Positions 9,060 to 17,234 of a DNA stretch of 64,000 bases are shown here, piece by piece; position 1 is the stretch's first letter; every line of letters begins with the position of its first letter. Made by a program: the position numbers and the translations under genes. This DNA is from Hyphomicrobiales bacterium (GTDB taxonomy: Bacteria > Pseudomonadota > Alphaproteobacteria > Rhizobiales > Beijerinckiaceae): assembly GCA_027483895.1 (NCBI GenBank), contig JAIXTP010000002.1:124001-188000 (forward strand), read 5' to 3'. A model generated the notes under the pieces. It was not told where the DNA came from. It searched no databases and worked only from the letters and a program-made list of their open reading frames with translations.

Positions 9060-9847
9060 TGCTCGACGTCGCCAAGACCAGGACCGCGTCCGACATCCTC
9101 GTCGGCCAGTGGGATGCGGGCACGCGGCTCGACGCGCTGCCGGCCGATTGCCGCCCGGCCGACCGCGCCGAGGGCTATGCCGTCCAGGCGCATCTCATGG
9201 CGCGCACCGCAGCCCCGCTCTACGGCTGGAAGATCGCAGCCACCAGCATCGCCGGTCAGCGGCACATCAATGTCGACGGCCCTCTCGCGGGCCGCATCCT
9301 CGCCGAGAAGGTCTTCCGGGAAGAGGATCTGATTCCGCTCGACAAGAGCCTGATGAAGCTCGCGGAGATCGAATTCGCCTTCCGCATGGGGCGCGATCTG
9401 CCCCCGCGCGCGGAAGCCTATGGCGTCGACGAGGTGATGGACGCGGTCGCCGCGCTCCATCCCTCCATCGAGCTGCCGGACACGCGCTATGCGGATTGCT
9501 GCGCCGTCGGCGCCGCCCAGCTCATCGCCGACAATGCCTGCGGCGACCGCTTCATCCTCGGCGCGGCATCGCCCGAAGGCTGGCGCAAGGTCGATCTCGC
9601 CGCGCTCGAGGTGACGGCCGAGGTCGTCGGCAAGTCGCAGCATCCGGGCGTGGGCCGCAACGTGCTCGGCGATCCGCGGATCGCTCTCGCATGGCTCGTC
9701 AACGAGCTCTCCGGCCTCGGCATCACGCTGCATGCGGGCGAGGTCGTGACGACGGGCACCTGCGTCGTGCCGATCCCCGTCGTCGCGGGCGACGAAGTCC
9801 GCGCCAGCTTCGGTCCTTGGGGCGGCGTCTCGGCCCGTTTCGGCTGA
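9059..9847 (+). CDS. 2-keto-4-pentenoate hydratase-like protein (FAH superfamily)
   Basis: A 262-aa member of the MhpD/4-oxalocrotonate decarboxylase branch, which hydrates 2-hydroxypentadienoate-type products of aromatic ring cleavage using Mg2+. Seen: YGWKIAATSIAGQRHINVDG, KLAEIEFAFRMGRDLP (acidic metal ligands E-I-E), and GRNVLGDPRIALAWLVNELS. No ring-cleavage genes are nearby, so the actual substrate is open. Translationally coupled to the quinone oxidoreductase, and followed by a clear terminator. Confidence 0.85.
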   Translation: MLDVAKTRTASDILVGQWDAGTRLDALPADCRPADRAEGYAVQAHLMARTAAPLYGWKIAATSIAGQRHINVDGPLAGRILAEKVFREEDLIPLDKSLMKLAEIEFAFRMGRDLPPRAEAYGVDEVMDAVAALHPSIELPDTRYADCCAVGAAQLIADNACGDRFILGAASPEGWRKVDLAALEVTAEVVGKSQHPGVGRNVLGDPRIALAWLVNELSGLGITLHAGEVVTTGTCVVPIPVVAGDEVRASFGPWGGVSARFG

Positions 9848-9882
9848 GCCTCCCTGCGGTTCACGGCCGCTCGAATCCTTCG

Positions 9883-9912
9883 GCGCGCACTCTCGGGGGT
9901 GCGCGCTTTTTT
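9883..9912 (+). terminator. Rho-independent terminator
   Basis: A perfect 8-bp stem (GCGCGCAC 9883-9890 with GTGCGCGC 9899-9906) around an 8-base loop, followed by six T. It ends the quinone oxidoreductase-hydratase transcript. Confidence 0.88.
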
Positions 9913-10140
9913 GATACTCCGAAAGTTCAATTACCATAACGTTCGTGTTGAATATGTTTCTGATAAATAGCATTTCGTGCGTGTGAAAATAGAATAAAAA
10001 CAACATTTCGCCATCGTTATTACACATTTGGTAGCATGGGCTCTTTACAGTTCGTTTTCTCTTCCTAAGTCCTCCATCCGCGAAAGTGCGGGTATCGACG
10101 CCCCGTCTTCGCGAGAAAAGAAGTGGCAATGGGAGAAACG
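9913..10140. other. AT-rich non-coding stretch before the MHS transporter gene
   Basis: About 230 bases with no gene. The first ~150 are markedly AT-rich compared with the ~65% GC around them. They must hold the promoter of the transporter gene, but no single -35/-10 pair stands out. The last 55 bases include 10085-10100, which matches 15 of 16 bases of a REP-like half at 53498-53513. Confidence 0.5.
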
Positions 10141-10142
10141 CC

Positions 10143-11861
10143 ATGACGATGGCCGCGACTGCGCCGACCGAGCGCGCAAGGCCGATGACCCGCGAAGAGA
10201 AGCGCGTCATCCTTGCATCTTCGGCTGGTACCATCTTCGAGTGGTACGACTTCTATCTCTATGGTTCGCTCGCCGCGATCATCGGCGCGCAATTCTTCTC
10301 GTCCTTCCCCGAAGCGACGCGCAACGTCTTCGCGTTGCTGGCCTTTGCTGCGGGCTTCCTCGTCCGTCCGTTCGGCGCGCTGTTCTTCGGCCGCCTCGGC
10401 GACCTCGTCGGCCGCAAATACACCTTCCTCATGACCATCCTGATCATGGGTGCGTCGACCTTCATCGTGGGTCTTCTGCCGACCTACGAGCAGATCGGCT
10501 GGATCGCGCCCGTGACGCTCATCATCCTGCGCATGCTGCAGGGTCTGGCGCTCGGCGGCGAATACGGCGGCGCCGTGGTCTATGTCGCGGAGCATGCTCC
10601 GCCCGGCCGTCGCGGCTATTTCACCAGCTGGATCCAGACGACCGCCACGCTCGGCCTGCTGCTGTCGCTGATGGTCATTCTCGGCGTGCGCAGCTATGTC
10701 GGCGAAGCCGACTTCGCCAAGTGGGGCTGGCGCATTCCCTTCCTGCTCTCGATCTTCCTGCTCGGCATCTCGCTCTGGATCCGTCTGCAGATGGAAGAGA
10801 GCCCGGCCTTCAAGAAGATGAAGGAAGAGGGCAAGCAGTCGAAGGCGCCGCTTTCGGAAGCCTTCGGCCAGTGGAAGAACGCCCGCTTCGCCGTCATCGC
10901 GCTGCTCGGCCTCGTCGCCGGTCAGGCGGTGGTCTGGTACACGGGCCAGTTCTACGCGCTGTTCTTCCTGCAGAGCATCCTGCGCGTCGACATGTTCACC
11001 GCGAACGTGCTGATCGCCTGGTCGCTGATCCTCGGCACTGCAGGCTTCGTGATCTTCGGCTCGCTGTCCGACCGCATCGGCCGCAAGCCGATCATCCTGG
11101 CCGGCTGCTTCCTCGCCGCGATCACCTATTTCCCGGTCTTCAAGTTCATCTCGGAGACCGCGAACCCGATGCTCGCCAAGGCGCAGGAGACCGTGAAGGT
11201 CACCGTCGTCGCCGACAAGGACACCTGCTCGTTCCAGTTCAACCCGACCGGAACGTCCAAGTTCACCAGCTCCTGCGACATCACCAAGGCGCTGCTCGCG
11301 CGCAGCTCGGTCAATTATTCGGTCCAGGAAGGCCCGAAGGGTTCGACCGCGAAGGTGCGCATCGGCGACAAGGAAGTCACCGGCTACGAGCTCGGCAACC
11401 TGAAGGGCGACGAGGCGAAGACGGTTCCCGCGGCCTTCACCAAGTCGGTCAACGACGCGCTCGGCGCGGCGGGTTACCCGGTCGCCGGCGTGAAGAACGA
11501 GTCCATCGTGAAGATGTCGGGCTTCTTCGACATCTTCCGCGGCCAGACCTTCATGCTGGTGATGGTGCTCACCTATCTCGTCGTGCTGGTCACGATGGTG
11601 TACGGCCCGATCGCGGCGGCGCTCGTCGAGCTCTTCCCGACCCGGATCCGCTACACGGGCATGTCGCTGCCCTACCACATCGGCAACGGCTGGTTCGGCG
11701 GCCTGATGCCCGCCACGGCCTTCGCGATGATCGCTCAGTCCGGAGACACCTATTTCGGCCTCTGGTACCCGATCGTCATCGCGACCGGCACGCTCGTCAT
11801 CGGCCTGATCTTCGTCCCAGAGAACAAGGACAAGGACATCTTCGCCGAAGAGCAGAACTGA
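10143..11861 (+). CDS. MHS-family (MFS) metabolite:H+ symporter with large inserted loop
   Basis: A 572-aa inner-membrane transporter of the metabolite:H+ symporter branch of the MFS, whose members import carboxylates, betaines or osmolytes. Seen: the MHS start SSAGTIFEWYDFYLYGSL, the loop 2-3 motif GRLGDLVGRKY, LQGLALGGEYGGA, and the second-half repeat GSLSDRIGRKP. Odd: residues ~335-460 form a ~125-residue hydrophilic insertion between membrane segments, with two cysteines (C362, C378) that could form a disulfide if it is periplasmic. The start at 10143 is preceded by GGGAGAAACGCC. Substrate unknown. Confidence 0.9.
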   Translation: MTMAATAPTERARPMTREEKRVILASSAGTIFEWYDFYLYGSLAAIIGAQFFSSFPEATRNVFALLAFAAGFLVRPFGALFFGRLGDLVGRKYTFLMTILIMGASTFIVGLLPTYEQIGWIAPVTLIILRMLQGLALGGEYGGAVVYVAEHAPPGRRGYFTSWIQTTATLGLLLSLMVILGVRSYVGEADFAKWGWRIPFLLSIFLLGISLWIRLQMEESPAFKKMKEEGKQSKAPLSEAFGQWKNARFAVIALLGLVAGQAVVWYTGQFYALFFLQSILRVDMFTANVLIAWSLILGTAGFVIFGSLSDRIGRKPIILAGCFLAAITYFPVFKFISETANPMLAKAQETVKVTVVADKDTCSFQFNPTGTSKFTSSCDITKALLARSSVNYSVQEGPKGSTAKVRIGDKEVTGYELGNLKGDEAKTVPAAFTKSVNDALGAAGYPVAGVKNESIVKMSGFFDIFRGQTFMLVMVLTYLVVLVTMVYGPIAAALVELFPTRIRYTGMSLPYHIGNGWFGGLMPATAFAMIAQSGDTYFGLWYPIVIATGTLVIGLIFVPENKDKDIFAEEQN

Positions 11862-11888
11862 TCTTCTGCCCGCATGGACGAAAAGAGA

Positions 11889-11917
11889 GGGGCGCCGCGC
11901 TTGCGGCGCCCCTTTTT
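11889..11917 (+). terminator. Rho-independent terminator after the MHS transporter
   Basis: A perfect 10-bp GC stem (GGGGCGCCGC with GCGGCGCCCC) around the loop GCTT, followed by five T. Confidence 0.9.
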
Positions 11918-12097
11918 CGTCGGGGCCCGTTACGCCTTGCGCCCGCGCGCAGGTCGGATCGGGCCGTGTCACGCCTGAAAGGCGCGCGCGAAGATCAGTC
12001 ACCGACGAGTGCTCGAGCATAAGACGTTCGGGCCCCGCCGAAGTTAGACGCTTCGTTCGATAAAACGGATTATTGTGCGTCATAACGAATTTTTTGA

Positions 12098-12126
12098 TTG
12101 ACGGCGTCCACGGCGCTGCATAATTT
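12098..12126 (+). promoter_or_regulatory. Sigma-70-type promoter of the SAM-II/metNIQ leader
   Basis: TTGACG (12098-12103), a 17-base spacer and TAATTT (12121-12126). The expected start near 12133 lies just before the SAM-II aptamer. The region from 11918 to 12097 shows no other feature. Confidence 0.7.
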
Positions 12127-12148
12127 CGGATCACGGCAGCGATGCCGT

Positions 12149-12200
12149 CGCGGGGATTTGATCGAGCAGCTTGCGCCGCGTCACCAAAAGCTAAAGCGCC
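12149..12200 (+). promoter_or_regulatory. SAM-II riboswitch upstream of metNIQ
   Basis: A short S-adenosylmethionine aptamer, a class found mainly in alphaproteobacterial methionine genes. Seen: P1 stem CGCGG (12149-12153) pairing with CCGCG (12176-12180), the conserved GATTTGA (12155-12161), CTTGC (12170-12174) and the 3' pseudoknot strand AAAAGCTAAAGCG (12186-12198). High SAM should reduce expression of the methionine importer. The aptamer normally sits next to the ribosome binding site, but here metN starts 172 bases later. The gap 12201-12372 has a GC hairpin (about 12200-12232, no T-tract) and no convincing ORF. Confidence 0.87.
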
Positions 12201-12372
12201 ACGTCGGCCGCCGGGCCGGCCGTGGGCTCTCCATTGCGAGGGACCGAAAATGACCTTGTGTCGAATGCGTTTGCGCACCTGACGCCGTCCGACGGCGACA
12301 TCACGTTCTCTTTGAAAGACATCGCTGCAGCGGCTCCTCGCCGCCACGCAGGCGCTTGCCGGAATCCATCCC

Positions 12373-13584
12373 ATGACGACGCTGGTCTTCGAGGGGTTCT
12401 ACGAACCCTTTTCCGCCTCGGCCGAACCGATCGACCGAACTGACGCACTGCCGGTTCAGGACGTCGACGTGCCTGCCGTCCGACTGCATGAGGTCGGAAA
12501 GACTTGGCGCGCCCGCCCCGGACAACCTTCCTTCTCGGCCCTGACGGACGTGGATCTGGAGGTCCGCAAGGGCTCGATCGTCGGCGTGATCGGACCTTCA
12601 GGCGCAGGCAAATCCACGCTCGTGCGCCTCGTCAACGGGCTGGAAAAGGCGACGAGCGGCCGCATCGAGCTTTTCGGCGAGGATGTCACGGAGCTGTCGG
12701 AGACGGGCTGGCGAGACGTCCGGCGACGGATCGGCATGATCTTTCAGCACTTCAACCTGCTGTCGTCCCGCACCGTCTTCGACAATGTCGCGCTTCCGCT
12801 GGAGATCGCGGGCGTCGATCGCGCCGCGATCCGCTCCCGCGTCGAAGGCCTTCTCGAACTGGTGGGTCTCTCGGACAAGGCCGAGCGGTATCCGGCCGAA
12901 CTGTCCGGCGGTCAGAAGCAGCGCGTCGGCATCGCCCGGGCCTTGTCGACGGAGCCGGCCATTCTGCTCTGTGACGAGGCGACGTCCGCACTGGATCCCG
13001 AGACCACCAGGTCGATCCTCGCGCTGCTCAAGCGCATCAACCGCGAACTCGGCGTCACCATCCTCGTGATCACCCACGAGATCCCGGTCATCAAGGATCT
13101 CTGCGACGAGGTCGCGGTCATCGAGAACGGCCGCATCGTGGAGAGCGGCTCGGTCTTCGACGTCTTCACCGCCCCGAAACACCCCACCACGGCGCGCTTC
13201 GTCGAGGACGTGACGTCCGTGGACATCCCCTCCTATGTCCGCGACCGGGTCACCGCGGAGGCCGGTCCCGAGAGTTCGCTGCTGCTGCGCATCCGGTTCG
13301 TCGGCGAGCATGCGACCAGCCCCGTCGTGAGCCGACTCACGACCACGCTCGGCGCGGACGTGAACATCGTCGCGGGGAAGATCGAGGCCATCGCGGACCG
13401 GCCCTTCGGCACCCTGCTCGTCGCGGTCCCCGGCAGTCCGCCGACGGGCGACGCGGCGATCGCCGCCCTGCTCACGCTCGGGTTCCGCTTCGAAATTCTC
13501 GGTTACGTCCCCGCGGAGCGGATCGAGACGGAATGCAAACCCTTCGGCTTCCCTCTCGTCCCGGAAAACGTCCATGTCGCCTGA
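12373..13584 (+). CDS. metN: MetN, ATPase of the methionine ABC importer
   Basis: The ATP-binding subunit that powers uptake of D/L-methionine. Seen: Walker A GPSGAGKST, Q-loop FQHFNLLSS, ABC signature LSGGQKQRVGIARAL, Walker B ILLCDEATSALD, the H-loop ITHE, and a C-terminal NIL domain (last ~90 residues) that in E. coli binds methionine and inhibits transport. It is 403 aa from ATG 12373, with about 40 extra N-terminal residues compared with most MetN, so a later start is possible. It overlaps metI by 11 bases. Control by the upstream SAM-II riboswitch is inferred. Confidence 0.94.
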   Translation: MTTLVFEGFYEPFSASAEPIDRTDALPVQDVDVPAVRLHEVGKTWRARPGQPSFSALTDVDLEVRKGSIVGVIGPSGAGKSTLVRLVNGLEKATSGRIELFGEDVTELSETGWRDVRRRIGMIFQHFNLLSSRTVFDNVALPLEIAGVDRAAIRSRVEGLLELVGLSDKAERYPAELSGGQKQRVGIARALSTEPAILLCDEATSALDPETTRSILALLKRINRELGVTILVITHEIPVIKDLCDEVAVIENGRIVESGSVFDVFTAPKHPTTARFVEDVTSVDIPSYVRDRVTAEAGPESSLLLRIRFVGEHATSPVVSRLTTTLGADVNIVAGKIEAIADRPFGTLLVAVPGSPPTGDAAIAALLTLGFRFEILGYVPAERIETECKPFGFPLVPENVHVA

Positions 13585-14239
13585 ACTCGTCCGCCTGATC
13601 CTCGACGCCACGCTCGAGACTCTGACGATGGTGCTCGTCGCCGCATCCGTCGGCATCGGCGCGGGTTTGCCGCTCGGCGTCTTTCTCGCCACGAGTCGGC
13701 GCGGGGAACTCTTCGCCGCGCCGACCCTCAATGCCGTCCTCGGCTTCGTCGTCAACGTGACGCGGTCGACGCCCTTCATCATTCTCGTCGTCGCGATCGT
13801 GCCCCTGACGCGCCTGATCGCGGGCACGTCGATCGGCACGCGCGCCGCCGTCGTCCCTCTCACCATCGCCGCCGCGCCCTTCATCGCCCGGATCGTGGAG
13901 GCGGCGATCCGTGAGGTCGATCAAGGCCTCGTCGAGGCGGCCCGCGCCATGGGCGCCACGCCCTTCCAGATCGTCCGAAAGGTGCTCGTTCCCGAGGCGC
14001 TGCCCGGGATCGTCCTCGGCCTCACCCTCGCGGTCGTCAGCCTTCTCGGCTTCTCCGCCATGGTCGGCGCGGTCGGCGGCGGCGGGCTGGGGGATCTCGG
14101 CATCCGCTACGGCTATCAGCGCTTCATGCCCGAGGTGATGGCCCTCGTCGTCGCCGTCCTCGTGGTCCTCGTTCAGGCCGCACAGACCCTCGGGGATCGT
14201 TTGGCCCGGCGCGTCAACAAGCGTCTCCGCAACGCGTGA
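13574..14239 (+). CDS. metI: MetI, permease of the methionine ABC importer
   Basis: A 221-aa inner-membrane permease with about five membrane helices. Seen: the coupling helix/EAA region EAARAMGATPFQIVRKVLVPEALPG in part (EAARAMGATPF), and the family motif NVTRSTPFIILVVAIVPLTR. It starts inside the 3' end of metN and is followed 27 bases later by metQ, completing the importer. Confidence 0.95.
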   Translation: MSPELVRLILDATLETLTMVLVAASVGIGAGLPLGVFLATSRRGELFAAPTLNAVLGFVVNVTRSTPFIILVVAIVPLTRLIAGTSIGTRAAVVPLTIAAAPFIARIVEAAIREVDQGLVEAARAMGATPFQIVRKVLVPEALPGIVLGLTLAVVSLLGFSAMVGAVGGGGLGDLGIRYGYQRFMPEVMALVVAVLVVLVQAAQTLGDRLARRVNKRLRNA

Positions 14240-14266
14240 ATTTCCAACCCTGAAAGGAGCCTACTC

Positions 14267-15094
14267 ATGTCGAAGAAGCATTCGTTCCGTGTCGACCGCC
14301 GCAGCTTCGCGGCGGGTCTGCTCGCCTCCGGCGCCCTCGCCGTCACGGCACTCGGCGCCTCGGCGCAGACCGCCCCGCTCAAGACCCTGCGCATCGGCGT
14401 CACGCCCGGTCCGCACGCCCAGATCCTCGAAGCGGTAAAGCCGATCGCGGCTCAAAAGGGCCTCGACATCAAGATCATCGAGTTCAGCGATTACGTGGTG
14501 CCGAACCAGGCGTTGAGCGCGGGCGAGATCGAAGCGAATTCGTTCCAGAACCAGCCCTATCTCGACAATCAGAAGAAGGATCGCGGTTTCGACATCGTCG
14601 GCATCGGGCTGACCGTGAACTTCCCGCTCGGCATCTACTCCCAGAAATACAAGAGCTGGGCGGACGTTCCCGACGGCTCGACCATCGCGATCCAGAACGA
14701 CCCCACCAACGGCGGCCGAACCCTGCTTCTTCTGCGCGACAAGGGCGTGGTGAAGCTCCGTGACGGGGCGGGCTTCCGGCCGACGGTTCTCGATATCGTC
14801 GAGAACCCGAAAAAGCTGAAGTTCGTCGAGGTCGACGCGGCTCAGACCGCGCGTTCCCTCCCGGACGTGGCGGCCGCCGCGATCAACACGAATTACGCGG
14901 TCGAGGCGAAGATCGATCCGGCTTCGGCCATCCTCCGCGAGGACCCGAAGGGCCCCTACGTCAACCTCATCGCGGTCCGCGGCAAGGACAAGGATGCGCC
15001 GTGGGCCAAGGCCCTCGTCGAGGCCTATCACGCGCCCGAGGTGAAGGCGTTCATCCAGGACAAGTTCAAGGGTTCGGTCCTCGCGGGCTGGTGA
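14267..15094 (+). CDS. metQ: MetQ, methionine-binding protein
   Basis: A 275-aa periplasmic substrate-binding protein of the NlpA/MetQ family. Seen: an N-terminal export signal with a twin-arginine-like start (VDRRSFAAGLLASGALAV) ending near ASAQ, then LRIGVTPGPHAQILEAVKPI and SAGEIEANSFQNQPYLDNQ, both typical of MetQ. Odd: there is no lipobox cysteine, so it should be a soluble periplasmic protein rather than the usual lipoprotein. AAAGGAGCC precedes the ATG. A strong terminator follows. Confidence 0.94.
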   Translation: MSKKHSFRVDRRSFAAGLLASGALAVTALGASAQTAPLKTLRIGVTPGPHAQILEAVKPIAAQKGLDIKIIEFSDYVVPNQALSAGEIEANSFQNQPYLDNQKKDRGFDIVGIGLTVNFPLGIYSQKYKSWADVPDGSTIAIQNDPTNGGRTLLLLRDKGVVKLRDGAGFRPTVLDIVENPKKLKFVEVDAAQTARSLPDVAAAAINTNYAVEAKIDPASAILREDPKGPYVNLIAVRGKDKDAPWAKALVEAYHAPEVKAFIQDKFKGSVLAGW

Positions 15095-15112
15095 CCGTCC
15101 TCCCCGGCGCCT

Positions 15113-15141
15113 CCGGGCGGCTTCGGCCGCCCGGCCTTTTT
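15113..15141 (+). terminator. Rho-independent terminator after metQ
   Basis: A perfect 9-bp stem CCGGGCGGC / GCCGCCCGG with a TTCG tetraloop, followed by CC and five T. It should end most metNIQ transcripts. Confidence 0.92.
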
Positions 15142-15161
15142 CCCTTCCCGGAGATCCGTTC

Positions 15162-15710
15162 ATGACCAGCATCGTCACCGTCGTCGGCAGCGCGTCGACC
15201 GACTCCAAGACGCGCCGCCTCGCGACCCGCCTCCAGGACGCGATCGCGGAGCGGACCGGAGCCGTCCCCCGCCTCGTCGAAGTCGCCACGCTCCTTCCCG
15301 ATCTGGCCGTCCGCCGCCGCACGGAGGCGAGTCCGACCTTGGCCTCCGCCCTTCGCGCGATCGAGACGGCGGATTTCGTCCTTGCGGCCTCGCCCGTCTA
15401 CAACGGCTCTTATACCGGGCTCTTCAAGCAGCTCTTCGACCTGGTCGACTACCGGGCGCTGGGCGGCGTTCCGGTCGCGCTGCTCGCGCTCGGCGGCTCC
15501 GACCGCCATGCCCTCGCGGTCGAGCATCAGTTCCGCCCGCTGTTCGCCTGCCTGGGGGCGGCGACGCTGCCGACGGCGGTCTTCGTCAACGAGAACGATC
15601 TCGAGGGCGCGGACGTCGTCGAACCGGTCACCGCCGCCCGACTCGACGCCCTGATCACCGAAGCCGCCGCAGCTCTCGCCCGCCGTCCGGCCCGCGAAGA
15701 CGCGGCCTGA
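15162..15710 (+). CDS. NADPH-dependent FMN reductase (SsuE/MsuE type)
   Basis: A 182-aa flavodoxin-fold reductase that supplies reduced FMN to a partner monooxygenase. Seen: the N-terminal phosphate loop VVGSASTDSKTRRLA and the flavin-binding ASPVYNGSYTGLFKQLFDLVD. The gene directly precedes a two-component flavin monooxygenase, which makes the pairing very likely. It lies behind the metQ terminator, so it needs its own promoter or read-through. Confidence 0.9.
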   Translation: MTSIVTVVGSASTDSKTRRLATRLQDAIAERTGAVPRLVEVATLLPDLAVRRRTEASPTLASALRAIETADFVLAASPVYNGSYTGLFKQLFDLVDYRALGGVPVALLALGGSDRHALAVEHQFRPLFACLGAATLPTAVFVNENDLEGADVVEPVTAARLDALITEAAAALARRPAREDAA

Positions 15711-15756
15711 CGCCCGCCCCGTACCGGAGGGACGGGCGGAGCCCGTCGCAATCACC

Positions 15757-17148
15757 ATGACGCAGAAAAAACAGATCCGTCTCAACGCCTTCGACATGAA
15801 TTGCGCAGGCCATATCTGCCACGGCCTGTGGCGACACCCGGACGACGGGTCCGCCCGATATACGGATGTCGACCATTGGCAGAACCTCGCGGTCACGCTC
15901 GAACGCGGACTGTTCGACGGTCTCTTCCTCGCCGACGTCCTCGGGCTCTACGATGTCTACAAGGGCGGTCCCGAGACGGCGCTGCTCGCCGGCGCGCAAT
16001 CCCCCCTCAACGATCCCGTGGTGCTCGCGCCCGCCATGGCGGCAGTCACGAAGCATCTCGGCTTCGGCATCACCGTGAACCTCACGCACGAGCACCCCTA
16101 CCTGCTCGCGCGGCGTTTCTCGACGCTCGACCACCTCACCAAGGGGCGCATCGGCTGGAACATCGTGACCGGCTATCTCGACAGCGCCGTGCGCGGCCTC
16201 GGCGGGGACCGTCTCGCCCCCCACGACGATCGCTACGACGTCGCCGACGAGTTCATGGAGGTCGTCTACAAGCTCTGGGAAGGCAGTTGGGAGGACGATG
16301 CGGTCCTGCGCGACCGCGCGGCGGGCATCTTCGCCGATCCGGCCAAGGTCCACCGGATCCGGCATCACGGCCGTTTCTTCGACGTGGACGCGATTCATCT
16401 CAGCGAGCCTTCGCCGCAGCGCACACCCGTGCTCTATCAGGCGGGCTCATCGGATCGCGGCCGGCGTTTCGCGGGCGAGCACGCCGAATGCGTCTTCATC
16501 AACGGCCAGAACAAGGCGCAGGCCCGCGACATCGTCGCGGACATCCGCGCCAAGGCCGTCGCGGCCGGCCGCCGCCCCGAGGACGTCAAGGCCTTCGTCG
16601 GCGTGGTGGTCATCGTCGCTCCGACCGAAGCGGAGGCGCGGGAGAAGTTCGAGGATTACGACCGTTTCGGCAGCGTCGAGGGTGCGCTGGCGCATTTCTC
16701 GGCGTCGGTCGGCATCGATTTCTCGACCTATGACCCGGACGAACCGATCCGCTTCGTGAAGACCGACGCCAACAACTCGCATCTCGAAGCCGTCACGAAG
16801 AAGAGCCCGGACAAGACGTGGACGGTCCGCAAGCTCCGCGAGTCCATCCGCCTCGGATCCCGCACGCCGCCGATCGTCGGCACGCCGGCGCAGGTCGCGG
16901 ACGAACTCGCGGCCTGGATCGAGCAGGCCGACGTCGACGGCTTCAACCTGATCCGCAGCGTCACCCCCGCCTGCATCGAAGACTTCGTCGACCTCGTCGT
17001 TCCCGAACTCCAGAACCGCGGACTTTACAAGACGGCTTACGAGGAAGGGCCGTTGCGGACCAAGCTCTTCGGCTCGCCGCGCCTTCCTGCGCGTCATCGC
17101 GCGGGAACGTTCCGGCACGGCTCGAGGCTCGTCACGGCCGCGGAATGA
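15757..17148 (+). CDS. NtaA/SnaA/DszA-family FMNH2-dependent monooxygenase
   Basis: A 463-aa luciferase-like (TIM-barrel) monooxygenase using FMNH2 from the upstream reductase. Seen: the family opening RLNAFDMNCAGHICHGLW, the HWQNLAVTLERGLFDGLFLAD region, GRIGWNIVTGYLDSAVRG, and VLYQAGSSDRGRRFAGEHAE. Known family substrates include nitrilotriacetate, dibenzothiophene sulfone and N-acetyl-S-(2-succino)cysteine. The location between a methionine importer and transsulfuration genes favours an organosulfur substrate, but this is inference. Confidence 0.9.
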   Translation: MTQKKQIRLNAFDMNCAGHICHGLWRHPDDGSARYTDVDHWQNLAVTLERGLFDGLFLADVLGLYDVYKGGPETALLAGAQSPLNDPVVLAPAMAAVTKHLGFGITVNLTHEHPYLLARRFSTLDHLTKGRIGWNIVTGYLDSAVRGLGGDRLAPHDDRYDVADEFMEVVYKLWEGSWEDDAVLRDRAAGIFADPAKVHRIRHHGRFFDVDAIHLSEPSPQRTPVLYQAGSSDRGRRFAGEHAECVFINGQNKAQARDIVADIRAKAVAAGRRPEDVKAFVGVVVIVAPTEAEAREKFEDYDRFGSVEGALAHFSASVGIDFSTYDPDEPIRFVKTDANNSHLEAVTKKSPDKTWTVRKLRESIRLGSRTPPIVGTPAQVADELAAWIEQADVDGFNLIRSVTPACIEDFVDLVVPELQNRGLYKTAYEEGPLRTKLFGSPRLPARHRAGTFRHGSRLVTAAE

Positions 17149-17196
17149 CGCCGGCACGGCCGGCTGCCGCATCTTTTCCGCGCAGAACGTTGTGCT

Positions 17197-17234
17197 TTGC
17201 TCATAAACACGGATATGATCGTGTTTATGAGCAA
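17197..17234. promoter_or_regulatory. Perfect 15-bp-arm palindrome over the start of the beta-synthase gene
   Basis: TTGCTCATAAACACG (17197-17211) is the exact reverse complement of CGTGTTTATGAGCAA (17220-17234), separated by GATATGAT. The right arm contains the likely start codon ATG 17227-17229. It could be a repressor operator, or in RNA a hairpin hiding the start codon. No Shine-Dalgarno sequence is visible here. Confidence 0.75.

Noticed and set aside
12338-12372. REP-like sequence just before metN (GGAATCCATC)
   Set aside because: Only a short, one-sided resemblance without an inverted partner.
10065-12374. 769-codon open frame antisense to the MHS transporter gene
   Set aside because: High-GC shadow of a real gene. 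The translation is an Arg/Asp/Glu-rich string with no domain, and the plus-strand transporter explains the region.
12222-12443. 73-codon ORF in the metN leader
   Set aside because: No ribosome binding site, no recognisable protein, and it overlaps metN out of frame.
17197-17234. loxP-like recombination site (13-8-13 architecture)
   Set aside because: The arms in fact extend to 15 bp, the sequence is unlike known recombinase sites, there is no second copy or recombinase in the window, and it overlaps a start codon. An operator or RNA hairpin is more likely.
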